A DNA stretch of 8,027 bases from Treponema sp. (GCA_031288815.1 JAITQR010000230.1:1-8027); one strand, 5' to 3'; numbered from the stretch's first letter, positions 1-6,483 are shown. Notes: a model not told the origin generated them from the sequence alone. Numbers and translations: made by a program.

Positions 1-402
1 AACGGCCTCTTCCCCTTTACCAAGGAAGGCCAGGCGCTTAAGGATCTGGACAGCCAGATCCGTAACGCCAATATCGGCCTTGCCCAGACGATCCAGGGCA
101 CGGAACTGGAGATATACAACATCGTCCTTTCCCTGGAAAAGACCCATAGTTCCATAGAGGCCCGGAACCGGACCGTGGAACTGGCGGAGAGATCCTACAG
201 CTCCACCGAGGAAGCCTACCGGGCGGGACTCCAGGATTTTAACTCGGTACAGAACGCGGAGGAAGCCCTGCGGCAGGCCCGGATCGGGCTTGTCCAGCAG
301 CACTTCAATTACCTTAACAGCCTGATAGATCTTGAATACGCTATCGGGGTTCCCTTTGGCACCCTTAGTTCAGAGGCACAAATAGGGGAGAACGTGAAAT
401 GA
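1..402 (+). CDS. besC: Outer-membrane efflux channel (TolC/BesC-like), C-terminal part
   Basis: This frame is open from the first base and ends at TGA 400-402, giving the last 133 residues of a protein whose start lies outside the window. It begins with NGLFPFTKEGQALKDLDSQI, the 'L(F)..G....l..a..q...A' pattern that opens the second repeat of TolC-family proteins. It then reads as long amphipathic helices rich in Q, E, A and L (for example LAERSYSSTEEAYRAGLQDF and NAEEALRQARIGLVQQHFNY), as expected for the periplasmic helical barrel. The tail LNSLIDLEYAIGVPFG matches the usual family ending. Family knowledge: trimers form the outer-membrane exit duct of tripartite pumps. The stop overlaps the adaptor start as ATGA, and the gene order channel-adaptor-pump is that of Borrelia besC-besA-besB. 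The symbol is by analogy with that operon. The N-terminal part and signal peptide cannot be seen. Confidence 0.88.
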   Translation, partial: NGLFPFTKEGQALKDLDSQIRNANIGLAQTIQGTELEIYNIVLSLEKTHSSIEARNRTVELAERSYSSTEEAYRAGLQDFNSVQNAEEALRQARIGLVQQHFNYLNSLIDLEYAIGVPFGTLSSEAQIGENVK

Positions 403-1361
403 AGAAGAAAAAACCCTCCTGGAAAGGGACGTTTATCGTCCTCTTCGCGGCGCTGGCCTTTGGGGGCTGTGAACAGATAAGGGCTTTCCGGGAACGGCTG
501 GACCAGGGTCCGGGAAATCCCGCCGCCGCTCCGGCGGCCCCGGTCTTCGCGGTAAACACCAGCGGCGTAAGCCAGGGGCCGATACAGGATTATCTGGCCC
601 TTTCGGGGGATATCGTGTCCGGTTCCACGGTGGATACCTATTCGGACGCCGCCGGGAAGATAACCCGGCTCTACGTCGCCGTGGGCAGCCAGGTAGGCAG
701 GGGCGATCCTATCGCGGCGGTTGACCCCTCCAGGCCGGGGATGGAGTATGTGGCCAACGTGGTAAAGGCTCCCATCAGCGGGACCGTGGTAGCCCTCCCC
801 GCCCAGGTGGGGATGACCATCAGCCCCCAGGTGTCTCTGGCCCGGATCGCCGGGGGCAGCGCCCTGGAGATAAAACTTTACGTGGCGGAACGTTTTATTT
901 CCAAGATGGCCCTGGGGCTTCCCTGCGAGATCGCCATGGACGCGTGGCCCGGGGAGGTGTTCCGGGGTACGGTAGCCAAAGTAGCCCCCACGGTGGATCC
1001 CGCTTCCCGGACCATGGAGATACGGGTCAATGTGGAGAACCCCGGCGCCCGGCTTAAGGCGGGGATGTTTGCCAAGGTGCGGATCATCACCGAGCGAAAG
1101 CAAAACATCGTAAAAATTCCCTCCAGCGCCATGATACAGCGTTTCGGCGAGAACTACGTCTTTGTGGCCGAGCCGGACAGCGAGGGGGGCCATGTGGCCC
1201 GGCGGAGAAACGTTACCCCCGGCATACTGGTTGACGGGGTGCTGGAGATCCGGGAGGGTCTTTCCCCCAAGGATGAAATCATCGTCCGGGGCCAGACCTT
1301 GCTGGACGACGGCGCGAAAATAAATATCATTGACCGCCTTGCGCCGCTGGGCGCGAATTAA
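399..1361 (+). CDS. besA: RND efflux periplasmic adaptor lipoprotein, hairpin-less (BesA-like)
   Basis: A complete 320-residue membrane fusion protein linking pump and outer-membrane channel. ATG 399 overlaps the channel stop by 4 nt and is preceded by a GGGGAG ribosome site. The N-terminus is MKKKKPSWK followed by a hydrophobic stretch and LAFGGC (Cys24), a relaxed spirochaete-type lipobox, so it is probably a lipoprotein. A Pro/Ala-rich linker follows (about 37-50). The first lipoyl half-motif is at about 79-109 (GKITRLYVAVGSQVGRGDPI). Only about 10 residues later comes the second half (APISGTVVALPAQVGMTISP, 124-143), then a beta-barrel (about 155-230) and a membrane-proximal domain (about 235-310). 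Most RND adaptors have a long alpha-helical hairpin between the lipoyl halves. It is absent here, as in the structurally characterised Borrelia BesA. Confidence in adaptor identity is high. The symbol rests on operon order and the missing hairpin. Confidence 0.92.
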   Translation: MKKKKPSWKGTFIVLFAALAFGGCEQIRAFRERLDQGPGNPAAAPAAPVFAVNTSGVSQGPIQDYLALSGDIVSGSTVDTYSDAAGKITRLYVAVGSQVGRGDPIAAVDPSRPGMEYVANVVKAPISGTVVALPAQVGMTISPQVSLARIAGGSALEIKLYVAERFISKMALGLPCEIAMDAWPGEVFRGTVAKVAPTVDPASRTMEIRVNVENPGARLKAGMFAKVRIITERKQNIVKIPSSAMIQRFGENYVFVAEPDSEGGHVARRRNVTPGILVDGVLEIREGLSPKDEIIVRGQTLLDDGAKINIIDRLAPLGAN

Positions 1362-1367
1362 GAGGGT

Positions 1368-1390
1368 AACATGAAACCAGGTTTCATGTT
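1368..1390. repeat. Perfect 23-bp palindrome between besA and besB
   Basis: Two perfect 11-nt arms (left arm AACATGAAACC, 1368-1378) are inverted around a single central A at 1379. As RNA it would form a roughly 10-bp hairpin that buries the ATG at 1371 of the small ORF. As DNA it could be a dimeric repressor site. It lies 7 nt after the besA stop and has no U-tract on its 3' side, so it is not a standard terminator. Function is unknown. Confidence 0.75.
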
Positions 1391-1439
1391 TGGTTCAGCC
1401 GCGCGGCCCTCCGGCCGCGCCAAGCAGAGGTTATTATGA
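1371..1439 (+). CDS. Possible 22-aa leader peptide upstream of besB
   Basis: A short frame starts at ATG 1371 and stops at TGA 1437-1439, overlapping the besB start as ATGA. An AGAGGG ribosome-site-like stretch (1361-1366) lies 4 nt before the ATG, directly after the besA stop. The peptide begins MKPGFMFGSAARPSG and ends RAKQRLL. It is basic in its second half and matches nothing I recognise. The last two codons are TTA TTA, which is rare in the neighbouring GC-rich genes. The frame coincides exactly with the two stem-loops at 1368-1390 and 1401-1420, so its codons are constrained by structure and chance cannot be excluded. If translated, it would couple besA termination to besB initiation. 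With 22 codons, the frame alone is weak evidence. Confidence 0.3.
   Translation: MKPGFMFGSAARPSGRAKQRLL
1401..1420 (+). promoter_or_regulatory. GC-rich stem-loop just upstream of the besB ribosome site
   Basis: GCGCGGCC (1401-1408) and GGCCGCGC (1413-1420) form a perfect 8-bp GC-only stem with a CTCC tetraloop. The besB Shine-Dalgarno-like AGAGG (about 1426-1430) begins within 6 nt of the stem. The following bases (AAGCAGAGG) contain no U-tract, so an intrinsic terminator is unlikely. An mRNA-stability or processing hairpin, or a translational control element setting the adaptor:pump ratio, fits better. The role is inferred. Confidence 0.6.
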
Positions 1440-4400
1440 GTTTTACTAAAACGGTAGTATCACGGCCGACCACGATTTTTATCATTTTTGCCCTTCTCAT
1501 CATGCTGGGGGTCTTTGCCTTTATCAACCTTCCCCTGGATCTCTTTCCGGAGATCAACCCCCCCTACCTGGTGGTGCAGACTTCTTACTCCGGCGCGGGG
1601 CCCGAGGAAGTGGAACGCTCGGTAACCAGGATAATGGAGGCCGCCCTTTCCAGCGTGTCCAGCCTGGAAAAGATAACTTCTACCTCTTCCAAAGGCTCAA
1701 GCATGGTGATCATGCAGTTTACCTACGGCACGGATCTGGTGGACGCTTCCAATATGGTGCGGGACGCCCTGGAACGTACCCGCCGGTATCTGCCCACCGG
1801 GGCGGAATCCCCGATGATATTCAGGTTCGATCCCTCCATGATTCCCATCATGGGGCTGATGGTTACGGGAAACCGTTCCCCGGAGGAACTGCGGGAAATC
1901 ACCAGCGATACTATCATTCCCCGGATAGAGCAGACCCCAGGGGTCGCCACCGCCTCAATTATGGGAGGGCGGGAGAAAATTATCCGGGTGGAGATTCCCC
2001 AGAGCCGGCTCGAAGCCTACGGCCTTACGGTAACCCAGATGCAGCAGATCCTGGCGAGCCAGAACCAGCAGGTGTCGGCGGGTACCATTATCGAAGGGGG
2101 TCTTTCCTACATCCTTACCACCATGGGGGAGTACACCTCCCTCGATCAGATACGGAACACGGTTATCTCCTACAAGGGAGGCGGCCTAAACGGGGGGGAG
2201 GTAGAGCTTCCCCGGCAGATATACCTGCGGGATATCGCCGACGTGTTTGAGGGTTACAAAGACGAGACCAGCACGGTTTATGTGAACGGCCAGTCGGCGG
2301 TAATGATGTCGGTACAAAAACAGAGCGGGAAGAACTCGGTACAGATCGCCCAGGATCTGCGGGGGCGGCTTGAACGGATAGCCCGGGAGATACCCCAGGA
2401 CATAAAGATTACCGAACTGTACAACACCACCGATCAGGTTGAAAATTCCATCGCGCAGGTAGGATCCAGCGCCGTGTCCGGCGCGGTTCTTGCGATAATC
2501 ATACTGTTTATCTTTCTCCGCTCGATAAAGCCGACCCTGATCATCGGCGTCAGTATCCCTGTTTCTATCGTTGTCACCGTCATGCTGATGTATTTCGCCG
2601 GCCTTACCCTTAACCTGATGACCCTGGCGGGGCTTGTCCTGGGGGTGGGGATGCTGGTGGACAACTCCATCGTCATTCTGGAGAATATCTACCACTACCG
2701 GGAGAAAGGGGCGAAGCTCGCCACCGCCTCGGTTATCGGAACCCAGGAGATGATCATCGCCATCGTCGCCTCCACGCTTACCACCATCTGCGTGTTCGCC
2801 CCCCTGGTGATGTTCCAGGGCCTTCTTGAAATGGCCGGGGAAATGTTCGCGGGCCTGGCCTTTACGGTGGTTATCTCCCTTACCTCCTCCCTCTTCGTCG
2901 CCACCTTTCTGGTACCGGTCCTGTCCAGCCACTACTTCCCCCTGGTTACCCGGAAACAGAAGCCCCTGACCGGCTTCCTTGCCCCCATAGACGGGGTTTT
3001 CCAGCGTTTCTTTGCCGGCCTTGACAATTCTTACCGGGAGGCGGTTGACCGGGTGCTGCGCCACAAGGCCCTTACCATCAGCTTCCTGCTGCTGCTTTTT
3101 GTGGGGGCCGTGGTGATGATCCCCGTCATCGGCTGGGTCTTTATGCCCGAACAGGATCAGGACAATGTTACCGTGAATGTTACCCTGCCCATGGGAACCC
3201 CCCTGGCCGATACCGAAGCCACCCTCCGGCAGATTGAGGCTATCGCGAAACAGGAGGTGCGGGGTTACGAACAGATCCTCCTGAGCGCCGGGGGCGGCGG
3301 TATGTTCGGCGGCGGCGGCAGCAATTCCGGCTCCGTCAGGATCAGTCTGCCCAAGTTCGATGAACGCATCGACTCCGCCGACGATATTAAAACCAAGATG
3401 CGGGCCCACTTTAACGAGTTCCCCGGAGTCATCGTCTCCTTCGGCGGCGGCGGCGGAATGGGGATGAACAGTAACCCTATCGACGTGGTTATCCGTACCG
3501 ACGACCTGGTGAAGGGCAAGGCCATCGCGGAGCGTATCGCCGCCTTAATAAAAAAAGAGATACCCGAGGCCACCGAGCCCCGGGTGGACCTGCAGGACGG
3601 CCTTCCCCAGATAGAAATAGAACTGGACCGGGAACGGATCTACGCATTGGGGCTTAACACCTACACTATCGGGAACGAGATCAAGGCGGCGGTGGACGGC
3701 GTAACCGCCACCCGTTACAAGAGCGGCGGAAATAACTACGACGTGGTGATGATCCTGGCCGAGGCAGACCGGAGCACCCGGCCCGCCCTGGATCATATAT
3801 TTGTGAACAGCCAGGCGGCTGGCCGGGTTCCCCTTTCCAACTTCGCCTCCTACAAGGAAGGGACGGGTCCCATGACCGTCAACCGGGAAAACCAGAGCCG
3901 GGTTATCCACGTTACCGCGGGAGCCGTCAGGGGAACCAAGGTCAATGTTCTTGAGGAGAAGGTGCGGAACCTCGTCACCGCCGAAATTCCCGCGGAGGAC
4001 GACGTGGTTATCGAATACGCCGGGGACAATTCGGAAATGATCAAGATGATGCGGAACTTCCTCCTCATTATTACCGTGGCGGTATTCCTGGTTTTTGGGG
4101 TAATGGCGAGTCTTTTTGAGTCTTTCATGGATCCCTTTATCGTTATCTTTACCATACCCCTTTCGGTTATCGGGATAGTGCTTATCTACCTCATTACCGG
4201 CGAGCCCTTCAATATCCTTACCGCGGTAGGACTCTTGGTGCTGGTGGGGGTCATCGTGAACAACGGCATCGTTCTGGTGGACTATACCAATATGCTCCGC
4301 AAGCGGGGGCTCAGCCTGCACCACGCCTGCGTCGAGGCCGCGGGGAACCGTCTCAGGCCCATCCTGATGACTACCCTGACCACCATTCTGGGACTCGTGC

Positions 4401-4663
4401 CCATGGCCTTCTTTCCCGGGGAAGGATCGGAGCTGGTGGGCCCCATCGGCAAGACTGTCCTGGGGGGTCTTTCCTTCGGAACCCTCATGACTTTGTTTCT
4501 TATGCCCACGGTGTACTTTGTCCTGAACAAACATTCCGACGAGCGCAAGGCCCGGGCCGAGGCGCGCCGGGAACGGATAGCCGCCGGGCTTTCCCGGAAA
4601 CAGGGAAAGAAAGAGGCCAAGAACGAGGGCCGGAGCGTCGCGTCTCTTGGGGAGGTTCTTTGA
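1436..4663 (+). CDS. besB: RND (HAE1-type) multidrug efflux pump subunit, BesB-like
   Basis: A complete 1075-residue inner-membrane transporter of usual family length. It has TM1 near residues 12-32, a first periplasmic porter region, a TM2-6 block (about 345-495), TM7 near 543-563, a second periplasmic region (about 570-870), a TM8-12 block (about 873-1030) and a cytosolic K/R/E-rich tail (1031-1075). The family block GMLVDNSIVILENI contains D409-N410 where AcrB has D407-D408. VNNGIVLVDYTN places N942 where AcrB has the relay Lys940. This 'DN...NN' set is common among HAE1-like pumps outside the AcrB group, so proton coupling probably rests mainly on D409. Two glycine-rich loops, 619-628 and 670-676, lie in the porter domain. 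The first aligns by position with the AcrB switch loop. ATG 1436 follows an AGAGG site. The pump should energise drug or lipid export through the BesA and BesC homologues. The substrate is not predictable. Confidence 0.95.
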   Translation: MSFTKTVVSRPTTIFIIFALLIMLGVFAFINLPLDLFPEINPPYLVVQTSYSGAGPEEVERSVTRIMEAALSSVSSLEKITSTSSKGSSMVIMQFTYGTDLVDASNMVRDALERTRRYLPTGAESPMIFRFDPSMIPIMGLMVTGNRSPEELREITSDTIIPRIEQTPGVATASIMGGREKIIRVEIPQSRLEAYGLTVTQMQQILASQNQQVSAGTIIEGGLSYILTTMGEYTSLDQIRNTVISYKGGGLNGGEVELPRQIYLRDIADVFEGYKDETSTVYVNGQSAVMMSVQKQSGKNSVQIAQDLRGRLERIAREIPQDIKITELYNTTDQVENSIAQVGSSAVSGAVLAIIILFIFLRSIKPTLIIGVSIPVSIVVTVMLMYFAGLTLNLMTLAGLVLGVGMLVDNSIVILENIYHYREKGAKLATASVIGTQEMIIAIVASTLTTICVFAPLVMFQGLLEMAGEMFAGLAFTVVISLTSSLFVATFLVPVLSSHYFPLVTRKQKPLTGFLAPIDGVFQRFFAGLDNSYREAVDRVLRHKALTISFLLLLFVGAVVMIPVIGWVFMPEQDQDNVTVNVTLPMGTPLADTEATLRQIEAIAKQEVRGYEQILLSAGGGGMFGGGGSNSGSVRISLPKFDERIDSADDIKTKMRAHFNEFPGVIVSFGGGGGMGMNSNPIDVVIRTDDLVKGKAIAERIAALIKKEIPEATEPRVDLQDGLPQIEIELDRERIYALGLNTYTIGNEIKAAVDGVTATRYKSGGNNYDVVMILAEADRSTRPALDHIFVNSQAAGRVPLSNFASYKEGTGPMTVNRENQSRVIHVTAGAVRGTKVNVLEEKVRNLVTAEIPAEDDVVIEYAGDNSEMIKMMRNFLLIITVAVFLVFGVMASLFESFMDPFIVIFTIPLSVIGIVLIYLITGEPFNILTAVGLLVLVGVIVNNGIVLVDYTNMLRKRGLSLHHACVEAAGNRLRPILMTTLTTILGLVPMAFFPGEGSELVGPIGKTVLGGLSFGTLMTLFLMPTVYFVLNKHSDERKARAEARRERIAAGLSRKQGKKEAKNEGRSVASLGEVL
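4649..4655 (+). promoter_or_regulatory. Ribosome binding site fixing the start of the PG0541-like gene
   Basis: GGGGAGG lies inside the last besB codons, 7 nt before ATG 4663. This spacing favours ATG 4663 over the in-frame TTG at 4660. The TGATG arrangement suggests translational coupling to besB. Confidence 0.75.
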
Positions 4664-5160
4664 TGCTGCGGATCGAAATAGTCGCCAACCATTCGGTGGA
4701 AGAAAACATCCTGGAAGCCTTTGCCAGGGAGAAGGTGGGAAAGTACTACACCAAATACCCCAACGTGTTCGGGGTCGGATCTTCCGGCCCCCGGATGGGG
4801 GACGCCATCTGGCCGGAGGAAAATTTCGCCCTGGTGATGTGGTGCGAGGAAGAAGAAGCCCGGGGAATCGCCCGGGCGGTGGAGGCCGTTAAGGAGCGGT
4901 TTCCCGACGAGGGGATCAAACTCTTCGGCCTGCCCGATGAGTCGCAGATAAGCCGCTTTCCGGTGAATCCCCCGGCCGCGCTTTCCTCCGCCCCGGCGGC
5001 CCTTTCCCCGGCGGCGTCTCCCTCTCCCGGGCCGCACACGGCGCCCCTCCACTCCCTGTCCGCGAGCTTTGTGGTTACGCCCCCGTCTTCCGAGGACCTT
5101 CCGGTTAAGGCCGATCAGGTAGAAACCGAATACGATGGACAGAACATGGAGGAAATCTGA
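4663..5160 (+). CDS. PG0541-family transporter-associated protein, P-II-like, with extended tail
   Basis: A 165-residue soluble protein without signal peptide, overlapping the besB stop by one base (TGATG). Residues 1-92 read beta-alpha-beta. They carry SSGPRMGDAIWPEENFALVM (40-59), which fits the PG0541 pattern G-x-x-G-P-R-M-G-x-x-x-W-P-E-x-N recalled for this family. A following helix and strand end in KLFGLPDES (86-94). Family knowledge: small ferredoxin-like/P-II-like proteins of this type are encoded beside RND transporters in Bacteroidetes and other phyla, and their biochemical role is not established. Residues about 100-143 are rich in P, A and S and probably disordered. The C-terminus is acidic (ending QNMEEI). 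This tail makes the protein clearly longer than the roughly 100-residue core. By analogy with P-II partners of membrane transporters it may bind the cytosolic face of the pump. That is inference. Confidence 0.75.
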   Translation: MLRIEIVANHSVEENILEAFAREKVGKYYTKYPNVFGVGSSGPRMGDAIWPEENFALVMWCEEEEARGIARAVEAVKERFPDEGIKLFGLPDESQISRFPVNPPAALSSAPAALSPAASPSPGPHTAPLHSLSASFVVTPPSSEDLPVKADQVETEYDGQNMEEI

Positions 5161-5199
5161 GCTCCCGGCAGACCCTGCCGGCTTGATAAAGAGGACGCC

Positions 5200-5601
5200 G
5201 TGTATACCCATCCCAAACTTACGGCTTTTACCCAAACCCTGGAAGCTCTGTTTCATGAAACCGACGGGGAACTGGAGGATCGCTTCGGTGCTTTCTTTAC
5301 CCTGCACCCCAACCGTCCCCGCCGGGGAGAAACCGGCAACCCCGAAATGGACGGCCTTTTTGAAATAGCCCCGGATTTTAGCCCCGGTTTTGGTTCGGAA
5401 AAAGGCCGGGGCTATCTTGTTTCCCTGCGGATCGCCACCCTGGAAAGGGTTCCCCCCGAAAAGCTTGAGACTCTGATGACCCAAGCCGCCGGGCTTATCC
5501 GGGAAAAGCTTCCCCGCTATTTTCCCGGCCGCGATCTTACGGTGGTAAGGGACGGGAAGCGTTTCAAAATCATCGGGGACTTTTCCCTGGGAGAAGCGTA
5601 G
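5200..5601 (+). CDS. Unrecognised 133-aa soluble protein, last gene of the efflux run
   Basis: I do not recognise this protein. The start is GTG 5200, preceded by AAGAGG (5189-5194, 5-nt spacer). The next in-frame ATG is codon 50, which would remove the first helix. It has no signal peptide or membrane segment. It reads as an N-terminal helix (HPKLTAFTQTLEALFHE, 4-20), a loop rich in Pro, Gly and Arg (36-52), a predicted strand YLVSLRIATLE (72-82), a helix EKLETLMTQAAGLIREKL (87-104) and a strand pair (DLTVVRDGKRFKIIGDF, 112-128). This gives an alpha/beta fold of unknown identity. Codon use resembles its neighbours (GC-rich third positions), and it follows the PG0541-like gene by 39 nt without a terminator, so it is probably co-transcribed with the pump. 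It could be a spirochaete-restricted accessory factor or simply the last gene of the unit. Confidence 0.7.
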   Translation: MYTHPKLTAFTQTLEALFHETDGELEDRFGAFFTLHPNRPRRGETGNPEMDGLFEIAPDFSPGFGSEKGRGYLVSLRIATLERVPPEKLETLMTQAAGLIREKLPRYFPGRDLTVVRDGKRFKIIGDFSLGEA

Positions 5602-5628
5602 CGCGGGAAACCGCAAATACTGTTATTC

Positions 5629-5657
5629 GTAGCGAAGGGTTTAATACCCCGCCCTTC
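5629..5657. terminator. Stem-loop between convergent genes (possible bidirectional terminator or REP-like element)
   Basis: GAAGGG (5634-5639) pairs with CCCTTC (5652-5657) across a 12-nt loop. A nested alternative pairs GGGT with ACCC around TTAAT. The right arm overlaps the stop codon of the minus-strand PilZ gene. There is no clear U-tract on either strand, so intrinsic termination would be weak. A GTAG tetranucleotide (5629-5632) precedes the stem, the head motif of REP elements linked to RAYT transposases, so a dispersed repeat is an alternative. It is the only structured element seen in the 54-nt gap. Confidence 0.4.
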
Positions 5658-6477
5658 ATGGCGAGCTTGGTGATTCGCTTCCCGGCTGTCTCAGGTTGCT
5701 TTGCTTCAGCATAGCGTCCATTTTTATCTGAAAAGTCTGCTGGATGTACTTGCGTATACGGCTCCGTACACTGGGGTCGATGCGCTGGGTAAAGAGGATT
5801 ACATAGGTCTTGTGGATCTCGTCCATCCGGGAACCAAAGACGATCCCCTCCACTTTAAGGAGCACACTCTGGAGTTTTATCTGTATATCCTGAAAAAGGG
5901 AATTTTTCGGCAGTTCGGGATCGCCCTCAAACGAGGCGGAGAATCCCACGGTGCTGATATCCTTGATGGTTCCCTTAATAAAACTATTGTTGTAGGGCAT
6001 ATTCACCACGGTGGGAGCGCCGTCTTCCATGGTGGCCCGCAGGTACTTGCGGCGGCCCTTCGCGTCCGCCGTCTTAAGGATTTCCAGGATCTGCCGGATA
6101 GGAATACTGATATCTTTTTTGAGTACCGTGTAGCCGCAGGCTACCTTGAGATCGTTAAGGTACTTTTTCTGCAATTCTTCGTCTTTGCTGCTCGACAGGA
6201 CGCCGATTTTAACTTCTTTGGTACTCTGGTTGCCCATCACGCCCCGAATCCAGAGCTCCCAATCCTTTTCGCTTATCCCCTCGTCAATATCCGCCAGCAC
6301 AAGAGAATCGGGGAACTGCTTAAGCACGCGCTGCAGGGCGCCGTGATCTTTTGCCACATATACCTCAAATTCCTGCTGAATCAATTCCTGCACAATCTCG
6401 TTTTGAACGACCGCGGAGGGGTACAAAAAAAACACCTTCTTCCCCAAAACGCCAGAAGAATCGTTTTCACTACTCAT
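5656..6477 (-). CDS. Receiver-like/PilZ domain protein (probable c-di-GMP effector)
   Basis: A 273-residue cytosolic protein. I place the start at the ATG at 6477, not the upstream in-frame ATG at 6543, because a near-consensus promoter sits between them with its -10 box 6 nt before 6477. Residues about 13-135 look like a response-regulator receiver fold (KKVFFLYPSAVVQNEIVQEL, then LVLADID, then KIGVLSSS, then VLKKD). D63 matches the phosphoacceptor position and K120 the conserved lysine, but the acidic pair after strand 1 is replaced by Y19-P20, so it is probably a pseudo-receiver. Residues about 140-250 are a PilZ domain. RRKYLR gives the RxxxR motif (R143, R147) and DISTVG (173-178) is an intact DxSxxG motif, so c-di-GMP binding is predicted. 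The last about 20 residues are polar and probably disordered. It is convergent with the efflux run and divergent from apbE. Its output partner is unknown. Confidence 0.85.
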   Translation of the reverse strand: MSSENDSSGVLGKKVFFLYPSAVVQNEIVQELIQQEFEVYVAKDHGALQRVLKQFPDSLVLADIDEGISEKDWELWIRGVMGNQSTKEVKIGVLSSSKDEELQKKYLNDLKVACGYTVLKKDISIPIRQILEILKTADAKGRRKYLRATMEDGAPTVVNMPYNNSFIKGTIKDISTVGFSASFEGDPELPKNSLFQDIQIKLQSVLLKVEGIVFGSRMDEIHKTYVILFTQRIDPSVRSRIRKYIQQTFQIKMDAMLKQSNLRQPGSESPSSP

Positions 6478-6483
6478 GGATAG

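Noticed and set aside
1401..1420. Reading the GC hairpin as a Rho-independent terminator
   Set aside because: It is followed by AAGCAGAGG, not a run of T. It sits inside an operon whose products must work together.
2186..3409. A 407-codon minus-strand frame inside besB (and similar long antisense frames at 309-1193, 3545-4534 and 4282-5616)
   Set aside because: These are expected by-products of GC-rich codon use in the sense genes. Their translations are His/Gly/Asp-rich low-complexity shadows without domain motifs.
5135..5368. A 77-codon frame overlapping the start of the 133-aa gene
   Set aside because: It is a Pro/Lys-rich out-of-frame shadow that stops midway, while the overlapping frame continues with gene-like codon use.
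5701..6483. A 260-codon plus-strand frame covering the whole PilZ gene
   Set aside because: It is antisense to a protein with intact RxxxR and DxSxxG motifs and a well-formed promoter. The plus-strand translation has no recognisable motif and no promoter or ribosome site.
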